Source of the DNA: Gonapodya sp. JEL0774
Lineage: Eukaryota > Monoblepharomycota > Monoblepharidomycetes > Monoblepharidales > Gonapodyaceae
DNA: 64,000 nt
Direction of reading: 5' to 3'
Assembly (NCBI GenBank): GCA_027604505.1
Contig: JADIIX010000065.1
Location: 57,893 to 121,892 of the forward strand
This document shows, piece after piece, positions 1-11,403 of the stretch (position 1 is its first letter; each line of letters begins with the position of its first letter). Below the pieces are notes generated by a model that did not search any database, was not told the origin of the DNA, and was given only the letters and a program-made list of their open reading frames with translations. The position numbers and the translations under genes were made by a program.

Positions 1-2
1 TC

Positions 3-1071
3 GCGAAACTCACAGCAATTGATGAGGAGCTTGCCCGTCGTTCCAGAGAGATGGATAGAGCACTGCCTCGCGCGTCAGAAGTATTGCTAGTGGCTTCGGC
101 TCGCCTGCAGTACCATTTTACGGTGCTGGAGAAGGCAAGAACCCAACTCCTTCAACTTCGGGATCCAAAGAAGACCCCACCACTGCGTCACGTTACATTC
201 ACCGAAGCGATTCTACCACCCGGGATTGATACCCCACAGTGTGTCTTGGACGCCTGTAGGGTCTCCCGTGAGGAAGCAGACGCAGAGGGGTCTGGGGGTT
301 TTCTTCCGCTTAAACCCCTGTTAGACCTGGCGAGATCGAAAGCACTGGCGACGCTTCAAGAACGCTGGGGACATGAAAGGACTGCGGACTTGAACATAAG
401 GAGAGAAAGTGAAGAGGGTATCTTGGGGGTTGACCGGGACAACCTCGTGACAGACGCCGAGGCGTTAGCTGTTGCCGTTGCTGCGCTGTCGGCGCAGGAC
501 TTGTCTGTGCGAAGAACTCGCGCCCACGCGTGGCGATGGTCCGGGTGCGGCGGTTTGATGGAAGACGAGGCACCCACTGGAGCGCTCAGAGATATGGAGA
601 GAAACGGTGGAGTGTACCTGCAATACGCGCATGCAAGGATGACGAGGTAAAATTCCTAGAACGGCTCACTGATTTAAGTGTGAGTTGTTGGATTAGTTCT
701 GACTCACCTTTTGCATTTGCAGCATAGTTCGCCAGTCGTCCTTGGATAGCCTACTCTCGCCCAGTGAGGACCCCCTTTTCGACCCTATTCATTTGCTTCC
801 TCCACTTGTATCCACGTTTCCACCTCTTCTTCTAACACTCGCCCTCCTTCCCAACGTTCTGCAAAATCTGCCGAACTCCTTTGACCCTGCACCTCTCATG
901 TCACACCTTATCCACCTTGCCAAGCTTGCGGCATCCGTTTCAGGTAGCTACAGAGTTAAGGGAATGAGGGAAGAGCTGAAGAGAACAAGAGGGTGGTTAA
1001 TGGAATGGGCGAGGAGGGGTGTTCACGGGGGCATTCGGGTAATGGGTTGGATTGCAGTTGGGAGAATGTAG
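3..1071 (+). CDS. ArgRS-like / DALRD3-like protein, C-terminal part (5' partial)
   Basis: The reading frame is open from base 3, so the N-terminus lies outside the window. One intron (647-722, gtaaaa...gcag) joins in phase. The junction restores a segment that reads YLQYAHARMTSIVRQ, which matches the arginyl-tRNA synthetase motif that links the catalytic core to the anticodon-binding domain. After it comes a DALR-type helical domain (about 745-1071) ending in VGRM; bacterial and eukaryotic ArgRS end in a similar ERM/RM. The part equivalent to the catalytic core is degenerate: the region after LRHVTF lacks a recognisable KMSKS/TRSG loop. That fits DALRD3, the non-catalytic ArgRS relative that in humans helps METTL2 make m3C in tRNA-Arg. 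A diverged mitochondrial ArgRS is the alternative. The family assignment is strong; enzyme versus cofactor is inference because the N-terminus is missing. Confidence 0.7.
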
Positions 1072-1213
1072 AAAGGTTTTATTGCACCAACAACAGTATT
1101 TCTGCTTGGGAATGAAGAGGGAGCGCGTGACCTTTTTCTCGGACCAAAGGGACCAAAGTCGTGTGTCATGCTTGTCCCCAACAAGCGGAAGACTCGAAAC
1201 CCGATTTCTAAGA

Positions 1214-4045
1214 ATGGATCCAATCAACGAAATGAACAGTGTTAGCGTCAACGGTCACCTTGGCCTGGATATCGGTCGATCGATGTCTTTGTCGGCTGCT
1301 TCTGGCCGTAATGGCATTCCCTCCTCCCAAGTTGAGCCAACCACCGGGTGGGAGGTCGTGTTGAGAAACAAACACCAGATTGTTCTCTTCTCGCCGTCTT
1401 CGAACCAAATTCATGTCGAGAGAATGCAAAGATTTCCTCATATCCCGCTGCCTGGATCGCCCTCCAGACTGCATAATTTACTTTTGCCCGCACCTTTGGA
1501 CGAATCAGTGGAGATGTCTTTCACTCATGAGCAGGTTAGTGGTACTGAAGTCACGCGTGCTGGTGATGCCCCTGTCCGCACCTCTCCGTTTGTTTGGAAC
1601 TTCTGCAGACTTACCCCAGACCGCTGCGTTTGCCTACATTAAAGTCACACCCGTATCGACGACCGAACTCCCGCTCCTCTGTTTCCTCCTCCACTTCAAT
1701 GACGTCATTGGAACCATCGCTTCGCCCCTCCGCCGGCCCCCTCCCGCCCCCTCAAGGGTACCCTTCTGCTCCTCCCATTCCCTTCGCTTCAAACGAGCTC
1801 TCCGTGACTTCAGTGTCCCGGCTCTGCCCAACTTGCTACCAACCCCTTCCACCCGAAGAAACTCCCCTCACGACCGGTTCCTTCGACGAAGTAGCCAACG
1901 AACGCCGCCGCTCAAATTCTCCCAGAAATCATGTTAGGACACACTCCGGCGATGTCGCACAGACAGGGAGACCAACACGTCACCGCAGTGGCGGTGCAAT
2001 AAGGGCGAGGGATTTGGGCGAGGCGGGTAACATCAGAGGACATGAAACGGATTCCAGTTTCGGTCCGGATGCGGTTTCCTTAGTAAGTGGACCCAGATAT
2101 GTGCACCGACACTACTTTAGACTTCTTGAGAGGGCAAGGTGAGCAGAACCGTGAGCGATGGTGCAGTTTTAACCCAGCTCAGGGATGTCGGGATTGTGAG
2201 CTGCTTGGGTCCCAATGACTCAGTTCCATGCAAGTGTATTGCCTTGAGAAATTGGCCAGGAGTTGGTCCGCCATGATGTAATTACGTCCGTTTCCATAAC
2301 AGCACACCTTTGGGATCCGAAACATCCCCTGTCATCTTCTCCCCCTCGCCCTCCCCCGCACCATTTCACCAAGACACCGATTGGGAAGAACTCCCGGACG
2401 TCGATCCTAACACGACACAGCCGCCTGTCGCTCGCACTACGTACACTACCACCAGCCCACCCTCGTCACCCACTCCCCCTCCTCATTCTCCAAGCCCTGA
2501 CCCAGGCCCTATTGTTCGCCACCATCACACATCCCTTCATCACCCACAACCCCAATCCGCATCTATGCCTTCACCCGCAGTCGGCTTGCCCTCACACCTG
2601 TTCAACACTGGGTACTACCACCGCTTCTTCGTACCCCTGCGAAAGCTGGGTCGTGGTCATGGCGGCTCTGTGGACTTGTGTGACCACGTCCTGGATGGGG
2701 AGGTCTTGGGCAGGTACGCAGTGAAGATGTGCGCGGTTGGGGAGAGTCATAGATGGCTGGTTGGGGTATTGAGGGAGGTGAAGATGTTGGAACGGGTCAG
2801 GTAGGTGATGGTAGTTCGAGGGGTTGGTACAATATACCAGGATTTACGTTGTTCTGATACGTTACTGTAGGCACCCGAATATTGTGGAGTACAAGCATGC
2901 CTGGCTTGAGCAGTATCAGCTCACTCCTTTCGGTGAGTCATCACTCCTTGTACTGTCACTATACGCACAACTTGGATATTGGAATCCACTCAATTCCGAA
3001 TTTCATTCGATTTTTTTACCTCAAGGTCCTCCCATACCAGTCCTGTTCATTCTTATGGAGCTCGCAAACGCCGCCAGTCTTGAAGACTTCATTCTAATCG
3101 AACAGCCACCGAGTTCGTCGTCCCCTCCTCGTCCGCGCCGCCCGTCCCGCCTGCTCCCATCCCCCGGACCCCCCGTAGATCCTCGCCCAGCCTTCTGGTA
3201 CGGCGGCATTGGAACAGATCCGAACACAGGACGCCGAGTGAGATATCTGTTGGAACCTCAGATTTGGCGTCTTTTTCTCGACTCGTGTGCCGGACTGGCA
3301 CACCTGCACGCGTGCGGGGTAATACACAGAGACGTCAAACCACCCAACCTTCTCCTACACTATGGTCCACGGGGAGGTCTGGAGGCCGCAGGTGGTGTAG
3401 GGTGGCCTGGTGATTCTAACCCTGCATTCAGTGCAGACCCCGACGACGTGCCCCGAGTCCTGTTGTCGGACTTCGGCGAGTGTGAAATTATCACGCCCAC
3501 GCGTAACAATGAAACTCGACGAGTGCATACAGGAGCAACTGGTACTCTGGAGTTTTCTGCACCTGAGTCTATTGTGCCTGGCGGCCAAGGAGGCGATGCG
3601 AAGAGTGACATGTGGTCCCTGGGTGTAGTCTTGTACTTTATGTGCTACGGAGCCCTACCGTGGAGGGAGTATGAGGATGTCGATGCGCTGAGGAAGGAGG
3701 TCGAGGGATACCATGAGTGAGAATGTCGTCCCGTGAACCGAACTAATGCCCTCTCTCATGATGTCTTGGTGCCCGTCCTCTGTGGGATTGTCCAGGATCA
3801 CTAGTTTCCCCGATGATATCATCCCTCGTCCACCACACGTCCCCGAGTCTCTCCCTCCTCGTGTAACCAGCGAGCTCAAGCGACTGATTATGAGGCTCAT
3901 GGCCCGCAATCCTGCTCACAGACCCACTGCAAGGGAAGTGCTTGAAGAGTATGGGAACAAAGGAGATTGGGATGGGGGATACGGAAGTGGGCGAAGGAGG
4001 GCGAGCAGAATGGGGGACGACGGGTGGGGCTGGCCCGCCAGATGA
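1214..4045 (+). CDS. IKS1: Iks1-family serine/threonine protein kinase
   Basis: Six exons that join in phase: 1214-1534, 1609-2138, 2303-2800, 2871-2932, 3026-3716 and 3796-4045. The N-terminal part has the Iks1-specific pieces GWEVVLRNKHQIVLF, a CPTCYQPL zinc-ribbon-like CxxC, and YFRLLERA. The kinase domain follows FNTGYYHRFF. It has the Gly loop LGRGHGGSV, the ATP-binding Lys in YAVKM, HPNIVEYKHAWLE, the catalytic loop VIHRDVKPPNLLL, the DFG motif in LSDFGE, and APE in GTLEFSAPE. All residues needed for catalysis are present. A Ser/Pro-rich linker lies between the N-terminal module and the kinase. Start chosen at 1214 because an upstream in-frame codon at 1052 overlaps the end of the previous gene. 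In yeast the role of Iks1 is poorly defined (ion-stress sensitivity, hence the name). Confidence 0.9.
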
Positions 4046-4200
4046 ATAAGGAATGAGCGTTCTTAAACTTCGGCTGAAATCGCGCCGATGCATTGGTGCG
4101 AACATTTGCATTTGTGGCATGGTATTTTTTACATTCACTGCCGTTTCAACCACTAATCACTTAAATAAAGCAAAGTCCTCCTCTTGCTCATGACTTGAAC

Positions 4201-5396
4201 TCATCGGTTCATGGCCCAAATTCTACCAAGTGTCCACATCCCTCCCTCCACTACCCGCACGCTCTCCACCACCTCCCTTTGCCCAGTATCCAGGGCCTGG
4301 GACGCCGCACCACGGAGCCATCTCGCGCTGGGACGAGGAGCCATGATTGGAACCGTGAGGTCGATTTCCGCGACGATGTGAAAGTCCTTCGCCCCCACCG
4401 CCCCATGCTGGCGTTCCTTTCGTGAGCGTGTGGGTTCCCATACACTATCTGATGCGGATTGGCCCTGCAGCGACAGCCATCCTCCCCTCCCAACTTCCCC
4501 GACGAGTACATCCCAATATCCTGATTGTACATGATCGTGAAGGAACCTCACGAGCCGGCGCGACCAGTCCTCGTCGGAGTAGAACATGTCCCCGACAACA
4601 ATCAGACCAGGTCGGTATGCAGGCGCAACGGTCAGTGCAGCCGATTCAAGAACGTCGGGTGTCAAATACATGTCGGTAAGAATGCTCAAGCCAGAATCTC
4701 GACCGTTTTGGCGTCGAAGTTCATGCAGGTTTACCAAATCACCGTTCGCGAGTGTCAAACGGCCGGAATCGGCCAGATCAGAGGAAGTCAAGCGAGTAGG
4801 GCGCAGAGTGGCATCAATGTTTACGGTGGTAGCCGCAAGGGAGAGAAGGGAGATATCATTCCCAACGACGAGTTGGGCTCCGCGTAGGAGTGCGGCGATA
4901 GAAGCTGAGCCGCAACCGCAGCCGAGATCAACCACAACGCGGCCATGACAAAGAAAGCGGTCGAATGCTGGCGCTGGATGCAGAAGAAAGCGAGTAAGGA
5001 CCTGGCCACCTGTTGTGAGTTGATTGAGGGTTCACAAGCACATTCAAGTCTCGTGGAGATCTCACCTGCCCAGTAGAATGCCCAGAAGGCATCTATTTCT
5101 CCTATTTCCCTCTCCGCGTCTTGTTCTGTCCATCCGAACATCGGGCTGGGAGGTATTCCCAAGTGCAGCGTCAATTCCGGTGTGATGTGTGACCGCTTGC
5201 TGGGATAGGCGTGCTTTACGACGAGTTTCGCCAAGCTTGCAAGACTAGACGGGTGGGGGTGGTTGATCGAAGACGAATCGGAACTCGTGATGGACCGATG
5301 CAATCGAGTCTTTAAGGTGCCGATAACAGCGAGCGTGGGTCTTCGATAGCGATGTAAGGAATAAAATAAGTGAAAGCCAGAGCAATGCATTGACAT
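4201..5396 (-). CDS. ETF-beta lysine methyltransferase-like (METTL20 family)
   Basis: Two exons on the minus strand, 5396-5066 and 5009-4201, with a 56-bp intron whose splicing gives FWAFYWAGGQVLTRFLL. That matches the FWAF.WPGGQALSRYLL entry to the methyltransferase fold in METTL20/ETFBKMT. Motif I is VVDLGCGCGSASIAALLRGA (SAM binding), then an acidic VGNDIS for the ribose, and VVGDMFYSDED, equivalent to the LGDMFYDED active-site motif. The first 40 or so residues are rich in Arg/Ser/Thr with almost no acidic residues, as in a mitochondrial presequence; this fits METTL20, which methylates the electron-transfer flavoprotein beta subunit in mitochondria. Convergent with the IKS1 gene (155 bp apart). 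Substrate is inferred from family, not seen. Confidence 0.8.
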
Positions 5397-5854
5397 CCTC
5401 TGAGACGATGGTTGTTGGCTGTGAGTGCTATGTATGAAGCCACAGCAATATCAGTTTGACAGAGTACCGGGACCTGCTGTTTTCCAGTCAACGAGACAGC
5501 ATACCCGTTTCAAAGTTGCTTATTGGTTTCTAGAGACAGGCTGTAGCTTCTCCTAGTCTACCTGTCCTTAATAAATAAGCAATGACGATCAACTAAACGA
5601 CTGACCCCCTGGCGACATTCCATTCACTTGTCTTCTCCTAAAATCACAACCGGAGAGTGACTTGCTCTTTTCTAACCGGCTGCATACAGTGTGCCTGGCT
5701 ACTGGGTTGTCGGACTCAGAGTCTCCTGTTGACCATCATGAAGGTCTTGAACCCTGCCCGTGCGTCATTGAAGGAGTACATAATTCGCGGCGTAGCCGTT
5801 GATTCAAAACCAGGATGTACACCAACTAACTTTTCGCGATTAACATGCCAAAAT
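5397..5854. other. Intergenic region with one copy of a dispersed repeat
   Basis: 458 bases between the start of the METTL20-like gene and the 3' end of the acyl-CoA synthetase gene. No convincing gene seen. It carries one copy of the 69-bp dispersed repeat (5484-5552) described separately, and A/T-rich sequence at 5567-5580. Confidence 0.6.
5484..5552 (+). repeat. Dispersed ~70-bp repeat, copy 1
   Basis: Aligns with 61281-61350 in the same orientation with a single one-base gap. Identical blocks are CCAGTCAACGAGACA, TCAAAGTTGCTT and GTAGCTTCTC. Both copies lie in intergenic DNA upstream of gene starts. No clear A/B boxes of a tRNA-derived SINE and no flanking target duplication were seen. 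Could be a short interspersed element, a small RNA gene or a shared regulatory module. Confidence 0.65.
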
Positions 5855-8800
5855 CTAAAGTCGTGCCTTTCCTCCATCTATTGTGGATTTATCTGCATCG
5901 GTGAACGGGACATAGATATCCTTGTTCGGGGGCATCCAGAACGTTGAGGGTTTGTATCCTTCTTTTTGATATTCCACCTTCCGGTGTTTCATTGATGCTG
6001 TGAGCTCCACCGCTGGAGCCAAGCGAATGAAAATGGGTACCGCATCTGAGGAACAAGTAATTAAGAATGAAGCTAAGCACACACAGTCCTCAAAGACGCC
6101 TTACATCGAGGCAGCTTTTTTAGGGCGTGCTTGCCCAGTTCTTCAAGCAATTTCAGCTCCTTCTCCTTTCCCAAGTTTTGGTATTCTGGTTTAAGAACTA
6201 CAAGGGCCATTCCCGCTCGCCCAATGTGATTGGGAACTGTAATCGGCGAACTGCATTATTCCTAAATCCAACATGTGTGCGCGGAGACAAAGAATCACCT
6301 TGAACACCATATACATTCGCTTCTTGTATTGCTGGATGTTCACCAAAAGCGTTGCCGACCTCAAAGGTTGAGACATTTTCGGATTTCCTTAAGGGAATAT
6401 CGTTTTGAAGTCTTACGTCGAATGTTGACCCACTTTTGGAGAGCTTACCAACGGAACGCTGCATCGCAAGAGTCATGGAAGCAACCATTCAAGATCTTTT
6501 TGCACCAAGACCGGACGGATTTTTTGCTACTCACTATCACCGAGTCGATCAACTGTCGACAAGCCAACCAAGAAATGCAAACAAGCTGAGTTCCGCATGC
6601 ACGCATTTCCAGTCCACGACCGGAAACCCACCAAAGTAGTAATAGTAGTCTTTGTTCATCATCACTAAATCGCCCATCCTCCAGTAGGCGTCACCTTTCT
6701 TGAACACGTTCCGGACGACTTTTTTCTAGGTGACGAAAAAAAAAAATCACGCAATTCGGATTCTCCGCCAAAGGCTCTTCCAATACAGATCATAACTCAC
6801 CTCAGTCGCTGCTGGGTTATTGCGATATTGAAACAGTCCCGGCGTATACTATTAGGTATGGAGGACACTCATGTTGGTCATTTTGTCACGCACCACCATT
6901 ACCAAACGTACCGGCCCGATACACTCTCCGGCTTCTCCCGGTTTTGCGAATATACACAATCCATTTCCATCCCGTATGGGCTCCTCCGTAAACTCGTCCA
7001 CCTTGATCAGATAGGGTCCGTTCTGAGCCCATGTCGCCAACGGCCCTCGTCTCCCAACCGAGCCGATGCTGTCAATGCCACCAACGTAATGGTTGTAGAT
7101 TACCGAGGTGCCGTCTGAAGCGGCGTAACTTCAATGGATAAGACTTGCCGTGTGAGATAAGACGGGAAATACCAGCACATCGAATACCACATACAGTTCC
7201 AGAATTTCCTCTAGACCAAATCGATCATAGAATGCTCTGTCAAGTTACAGGTGGGTTAGGTCCATCAAGTCAATGCAACTCTTTTACTCCACGACAAATG
7301 AACCTCACTTAAAGACATCGCCTCTCATGCCGTTCCCCGTTATTCTCTTGACATTGTGTGCCTTATCATAGGGACTTGGCGGCTGCGCTAAAAGATACTA
7401 GATATCACATATCACAAATCTTTTGATTGAGATTGATCTCGGGGAGCTTGACAACGTCAGCAGCCACTCACGCGAGCCAGTTCCCCTACATAGTAGAAAG
7501 AAGTGCCGCCGTAGTCCGCAACTTGCTTCCAGAACTTGCTGGCGGAAAATTTTCGCAAGGGGACCATTGCAGCTCCTCTGCCGTACGTCGCCTGGTATCG
7601 GTAACCAGGAGAAAGGACTTTTCCGCGATTTCGTTGCTAACCGATGGCAAAATATGTGCTCACCTGCATGCTCAACCAGCAGCTGTATTCCACACCCCAG
7701 GAGAAACAGTTTCACCGTGAGAGAGCGCACAACGTGCACGCGCATGCCCACTCAAACATTATCGTCCCACACTCACGTCGCGTGACTCAATGGCAACACC
7801 GCAATCATCACGTCATGGGCTTGGGGCGTGACAAACGTCAGTTGACCGGTCGGAGCAGTGTATGCAATGCCCCTGGAGTGTTGAGAGAACCCTGCCTTGG
7901 GCATGCCGGTCGTACCCGAAGTAAACATAATGTACGCAGGGTCTGCAAGAATTGATCGGAGATTTGCACCACAGGATGCTTTTTTGCCTCAATCTCATGG
8001 ACTAACCTGAAGCTTTCGTCTCTGCCACGATTTTCATGATTCGGTGTGCGGCATCGCCGGCTTTGGTACCATGCAACAGGTAATCCTCCGTGATGACCAG
8101 ATCCGCGACTTCAGATGCCCCAGGCCTTCTGGAGATAACCTTGCCTTGTGAGTTCGGTTCGTAGCCCCGAGTGCCATCGATTAAATTGGTTCGTGGCCAG
8201 CCTTGATTAAGGGGATTACATAACTTACTGTTTGCGCAACCTGCCATCTTCCCTCGTTGATGGGCACTCACCATTCTCCCACATGACGGTCTTGATACCC
8301 TTCTTCTTTAATTCCGGCAGTATCTCTTTCACGGCCTCCAAAAATACCGGCTCGAAGACCAACACACTCGCGGCGGAGACATTCACACAGTGGATCAAGG
8401 CTGCACCGCGGATGTTAGTGTTAAGCGGAGCGGTAACTATGCGGGCAGAGAAGCAAGCGTAGTAGGAGAAGATGATCTCGGGGCAGTTCTGGTGAGCCGG
8501 AGTGGTTTGGATTGAGCGAGCCAATCCTTTTCACTTGATCTCAACCCAAAAACGCACCTCAAACATTAGCGCACAGGTATCCCCACTTTTCATTCCCACT
8601 TCATCCATCAGAAAGTTTCCAAAGGCGAAACAGGTGCTGCGCATTTGTCGATACGTCCATTCGCGGTAATCTTAAAAATGCCCACGCAACGCTTTGAGAA
8701 AAATGGAGACTCGCATATGAAATAGCTGCGCTTTATACCTTCACTCCGAATCGCCATTTTTTCTGGATGCTGTTGGACTTTCTCCAACCAAGCTGACGCA

Positions 8801-9130
8801 CTGTTGGCCTTCCCTGTAGTTGCGCGTTCCATGGTAAACCCCATCACTTTGTTGGCACGTCTGGAAATGGGAAATATAGAATTAGTGTGGTAGATACAAA
8901 ATTACAATACGGTTGGGCACAAAGATCGTTGCGGAGTGACCAACTAACTGTATAATGCCAACGTCATTTCCAATGCTGAATCGAGCGTCTGCCCACATCG
9001 ATCCGAGCGCCACAGCAGCAGCAGCTACGGTTGCTGGTCCTGCACTTGAAACAGAAGAGAGCTGCCCATTTGATGCGAAAGTATCGGGAAAGATTGAGGT
9101 GCCAGTCAAGCGGGTGCTGAGATTTTCCAT
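5855..9130 (-). CDS. FATP/Fat1-type very-long-chain acyl-CoA synthetase
   Basis: At least a dozen short exons on the minus strand, from the ATG at 9130 to the stop at 5855. It belongs to the fatty-acid transport protein (SLC27/Fat1) branch of the AMP-binding enzymes, which activate long-chain acids to acyl-CoA at membranes. Motifs in order: a hydrophobic N-terminal stretch (near 9000-9060), EWTYRQM, APLNTNIRGAALIHC, the P-loop IMFTSGTTGMPKAG (near 7930), RKFSASKFWKQV, YYVGELAR, RITGNGMRGDVF, LYAASDGTSV, a DRLGDTFRWKSENVST motif assembled from three exons (6380-6540), EANVYGVQ and PNHIGRAGMALVVL. The FATP signature normally reads YGATE where this gene has YAASD, and WKGENVS where it has WKSENVS, so activity or specificity may differ. 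Introns are short and GT-AG. Exon limits at the far N-terminus are less certain. Confidence 0.88.
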
Positions 9131-9391
9131 GTACGTACCAGGCCGTGAGCATTGTTGATGACTAGCGATGGAATCGCGTCCATGCCGACGGGTGTCCGCG
9201 AGTTCTGGGACAAGATATTGCCTTTTGATTCCGGCTCTTGATTCCGCGCTGGCCGAGAGCCGAGCTACGGTCACACAGTACTGCTTCAAGCTATGTATCT
9301 GCTATTGTTTGCATTTTACTTGGCAAAGATAGTATTACTAGTTATTATCAATGATTAAGGTGGGTACATGTGTTATACTCATTGAAACTAA

Positions 9392-10949
9392 TCATTTATA
9401 TGTCGACTCGTGCTGTTTGACACTCTCCGTACCGGGCGGCTTGTACACCAATACCGGCGCCGAACAATGTGCGAGAACGTAGTTCGATACAGAGCCGATA
9501 ACAAGGCTGAGAATGAGTAGGGTTTAGGCAACGGGGATGGATGCAGATGCATTGGGTGTAAGTCGAGGGTTTGGGATACCAAGATTGGTACAGGTCTGCA
9601 ACACGAGGCGGACCAACAACGGAACACCCACCCCTTCAATAACGTCTTGCCCGTACTACCCAGGACAACCATGTCCGCTTTCAGGCGCTCTGCAGCGTCG
9701 CAAATGGCTTTGCCTGGTTCCACATTGAACGTAAGCGCAAACTCGCATTTCACCTGTGTGTTGTAAGTAAAGGGAGGAATGTTCAATCTCTCGACCGTCC
9801 AAGGCGACCTGAGAGGCCGGGCACTGAAGAAGATAGAAGAGATACAAGCTCTTCGGGACAATCTCGGTGTCCATGTAATGCCAACGCTCTCATTCCCTAG
9901 CACGTCATCGATCACTATCCACTGTTCTCACCTGCTTCCCTTTCAACAATTCCCACTTGGCGCGTTCAGTGTGGGCACGGAGCTTGGGGGCCACGGCTTT
10001 TCGTATTTCTAGTTGGGAAGGTCCTGGGTTGGAGTGCAACAGGGGACGAAAGTTCGTCCACAGAACGCGGAAAGGTGGTTTTGTGAAGTGTGAAGTGAAT
10101 GTGGCAGTCAGGCTCGGAGTGGGGGAAACACGCTATGGCAACTTCCGGAGAACAAGGCCTAATCATGGAGTTTCATTCTTGCATGACTTGTGCGTGTGCG
10201 GTTGTGTAGGTTGTTCAGAGAGTGTCTGAACACGCTAAACAACCGTAGTTCAGAGAGTGTCTGAAAACGCTAAACAAGCCCACACGCACAACCCCCTTCA
10301 ATAACTACTTCATCAGCGGAACTCCAACCACACTTTCACAAAATGACTGAGGACTCAAATACTGTAACTCACCACTCTTTTCCGTGTCGGTGTACAGCAT
10401 CACCAATGTGTCACCGGATTTCAAGACATTTCGGCACGCAAATCGGAGTGCGTAGTCTGCGTGGTCACTGAATTAAGAGACGGAAGCGAGATGGAAGGCG
10501 GAGAAAGGAATGTGAGGTTCACAAGCATGCAACGGTTCATTATCATTTGAGGAGACCAGTTGAGGTCAAGGGAAGACGTCTGATTGGTACAATCCCCCGT
10601 CCCAACGCGTTGAATTATCGCTGGCACAGGCTGCAGTACTGAAATCGAATCGCCCATCAAGACACCACCAAAGCTCGCCTTTTTCAAACTAGGCAGCGTG
10701 ATTGGTTATAAAATCACACTCTCCAGCTGAGAATATGAGTCCGTCCATTCCACTTTTCTATCTTCCTCAACAACTTCCCCGCCAACCGCTGGGCACCACA
10801 GCCTCAACAAACCTGAAATCCGAGGCCACGAGCACCTTTTTTGGCTTGTCCTCGTCCTCGTGGGGCCCGGCACTCGCGGATATCGGGGCCGCTTCAATGA
10901 CTTCTTCTACCGGCGGGGGGCTCGGGGTGGGAGCTGGAGAGTGGGACAT
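9392..10949 (-). CDS. Universal stress protein (UspA-fold)
   Basis: Five exons on the minus strand, 10949-10813, 10467-10373, 10008-9932, 9753-9632 and 9506-9392, all in phase. Splicing exon 1 to 2 gives KKVLVASDFSDHADYALRF, the first strand and helix of the Usp fold. Exon 4 encodes KADMVVLGSTGKT and exon 5 encodes LVIGSVSNYVLAHC, together the G-2x-G-9x-G-S/T nucleotide-binding motif, followed by SAPVLVYKPPG. So it is an ATP-binding type of Usp. The N-terminal 30 residues are Pro/Ser/Glu-rich. Two introns are long for this window (10468-10812 and 10009-10372), and the second carries a hairpin repeat. Usp proteins act in stress tolerance in bacteria, plants and fungi; the ligand and role here are unknown. 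Confidence 0.85.
10187..10297. repeat. Hairpin-forming element with an internal tandem repeat
   Basis: Lies inside an intron of the Usp gene. The ends (around 10187-10205 and 10278-10297) are inverted repeats of each other based on GTGCGTGTG / CACACGCAC. Between them are two direct copies of a ~28-base unit (10214 and 10251) containing TTCAGAGAGTGTCTGAA, itself a small palindrome, followed by CGCTAAACAA. Confidence 0.65.
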
Positions 10950-11403
10950 TCTTGGGGGGCTACGATCAACGGAAGGGCTGAACAGGCGAGAGCGCGAAAA
11001 GATGAATCGGAAGGTTTGTATGTGAAAAGGTGGAGTTTAAATGTGGTGAGTCACTGACAAGAGGTTGCACCAACACGTGTCATGGAAACCAAGAGACGTG
11101 TTCACTCAAGGGGCGAGAAAGTTTGTTACCCAAGGATTTCCGTTTAACTATACTCATCAAACCAAAATTCAATGTGGGATCCTCGTTTTTCTTGTGTGAC
11201 GCACAGAATCAGGCAGGAGTTACGGGCATGAAGAAAGACAGCTAATATATTCAAGATTGAATACAACGCTCAGGCGTATGTACTCGCGGTGCGGTAAAAT
11301 TATGGTGCATTCGGAATGCCGCAAGGGCGGGACGGTGTTCGGAAGCATCCGGCAGCTCCCGCCCGTCATCATCTGAAAGTTACTGCTTCACACAAGAACA
11401 TTG
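10950..11403. promoter_or_regulatory. Divergent intergenic region (Usp / Nudix)
   Basis: 454 bases between two gene starts that point away from each other, so it should hold both promoters. No specific element could be recognised. Confidence 0.4.

Noticed and set aside
1052-1213. Upstream in-frame start for the Iks1 kinase
   Set aside because: It overlaps the coding end of the ArgRS-like gene and adds a segment without family similarity; 1214 is preferred.
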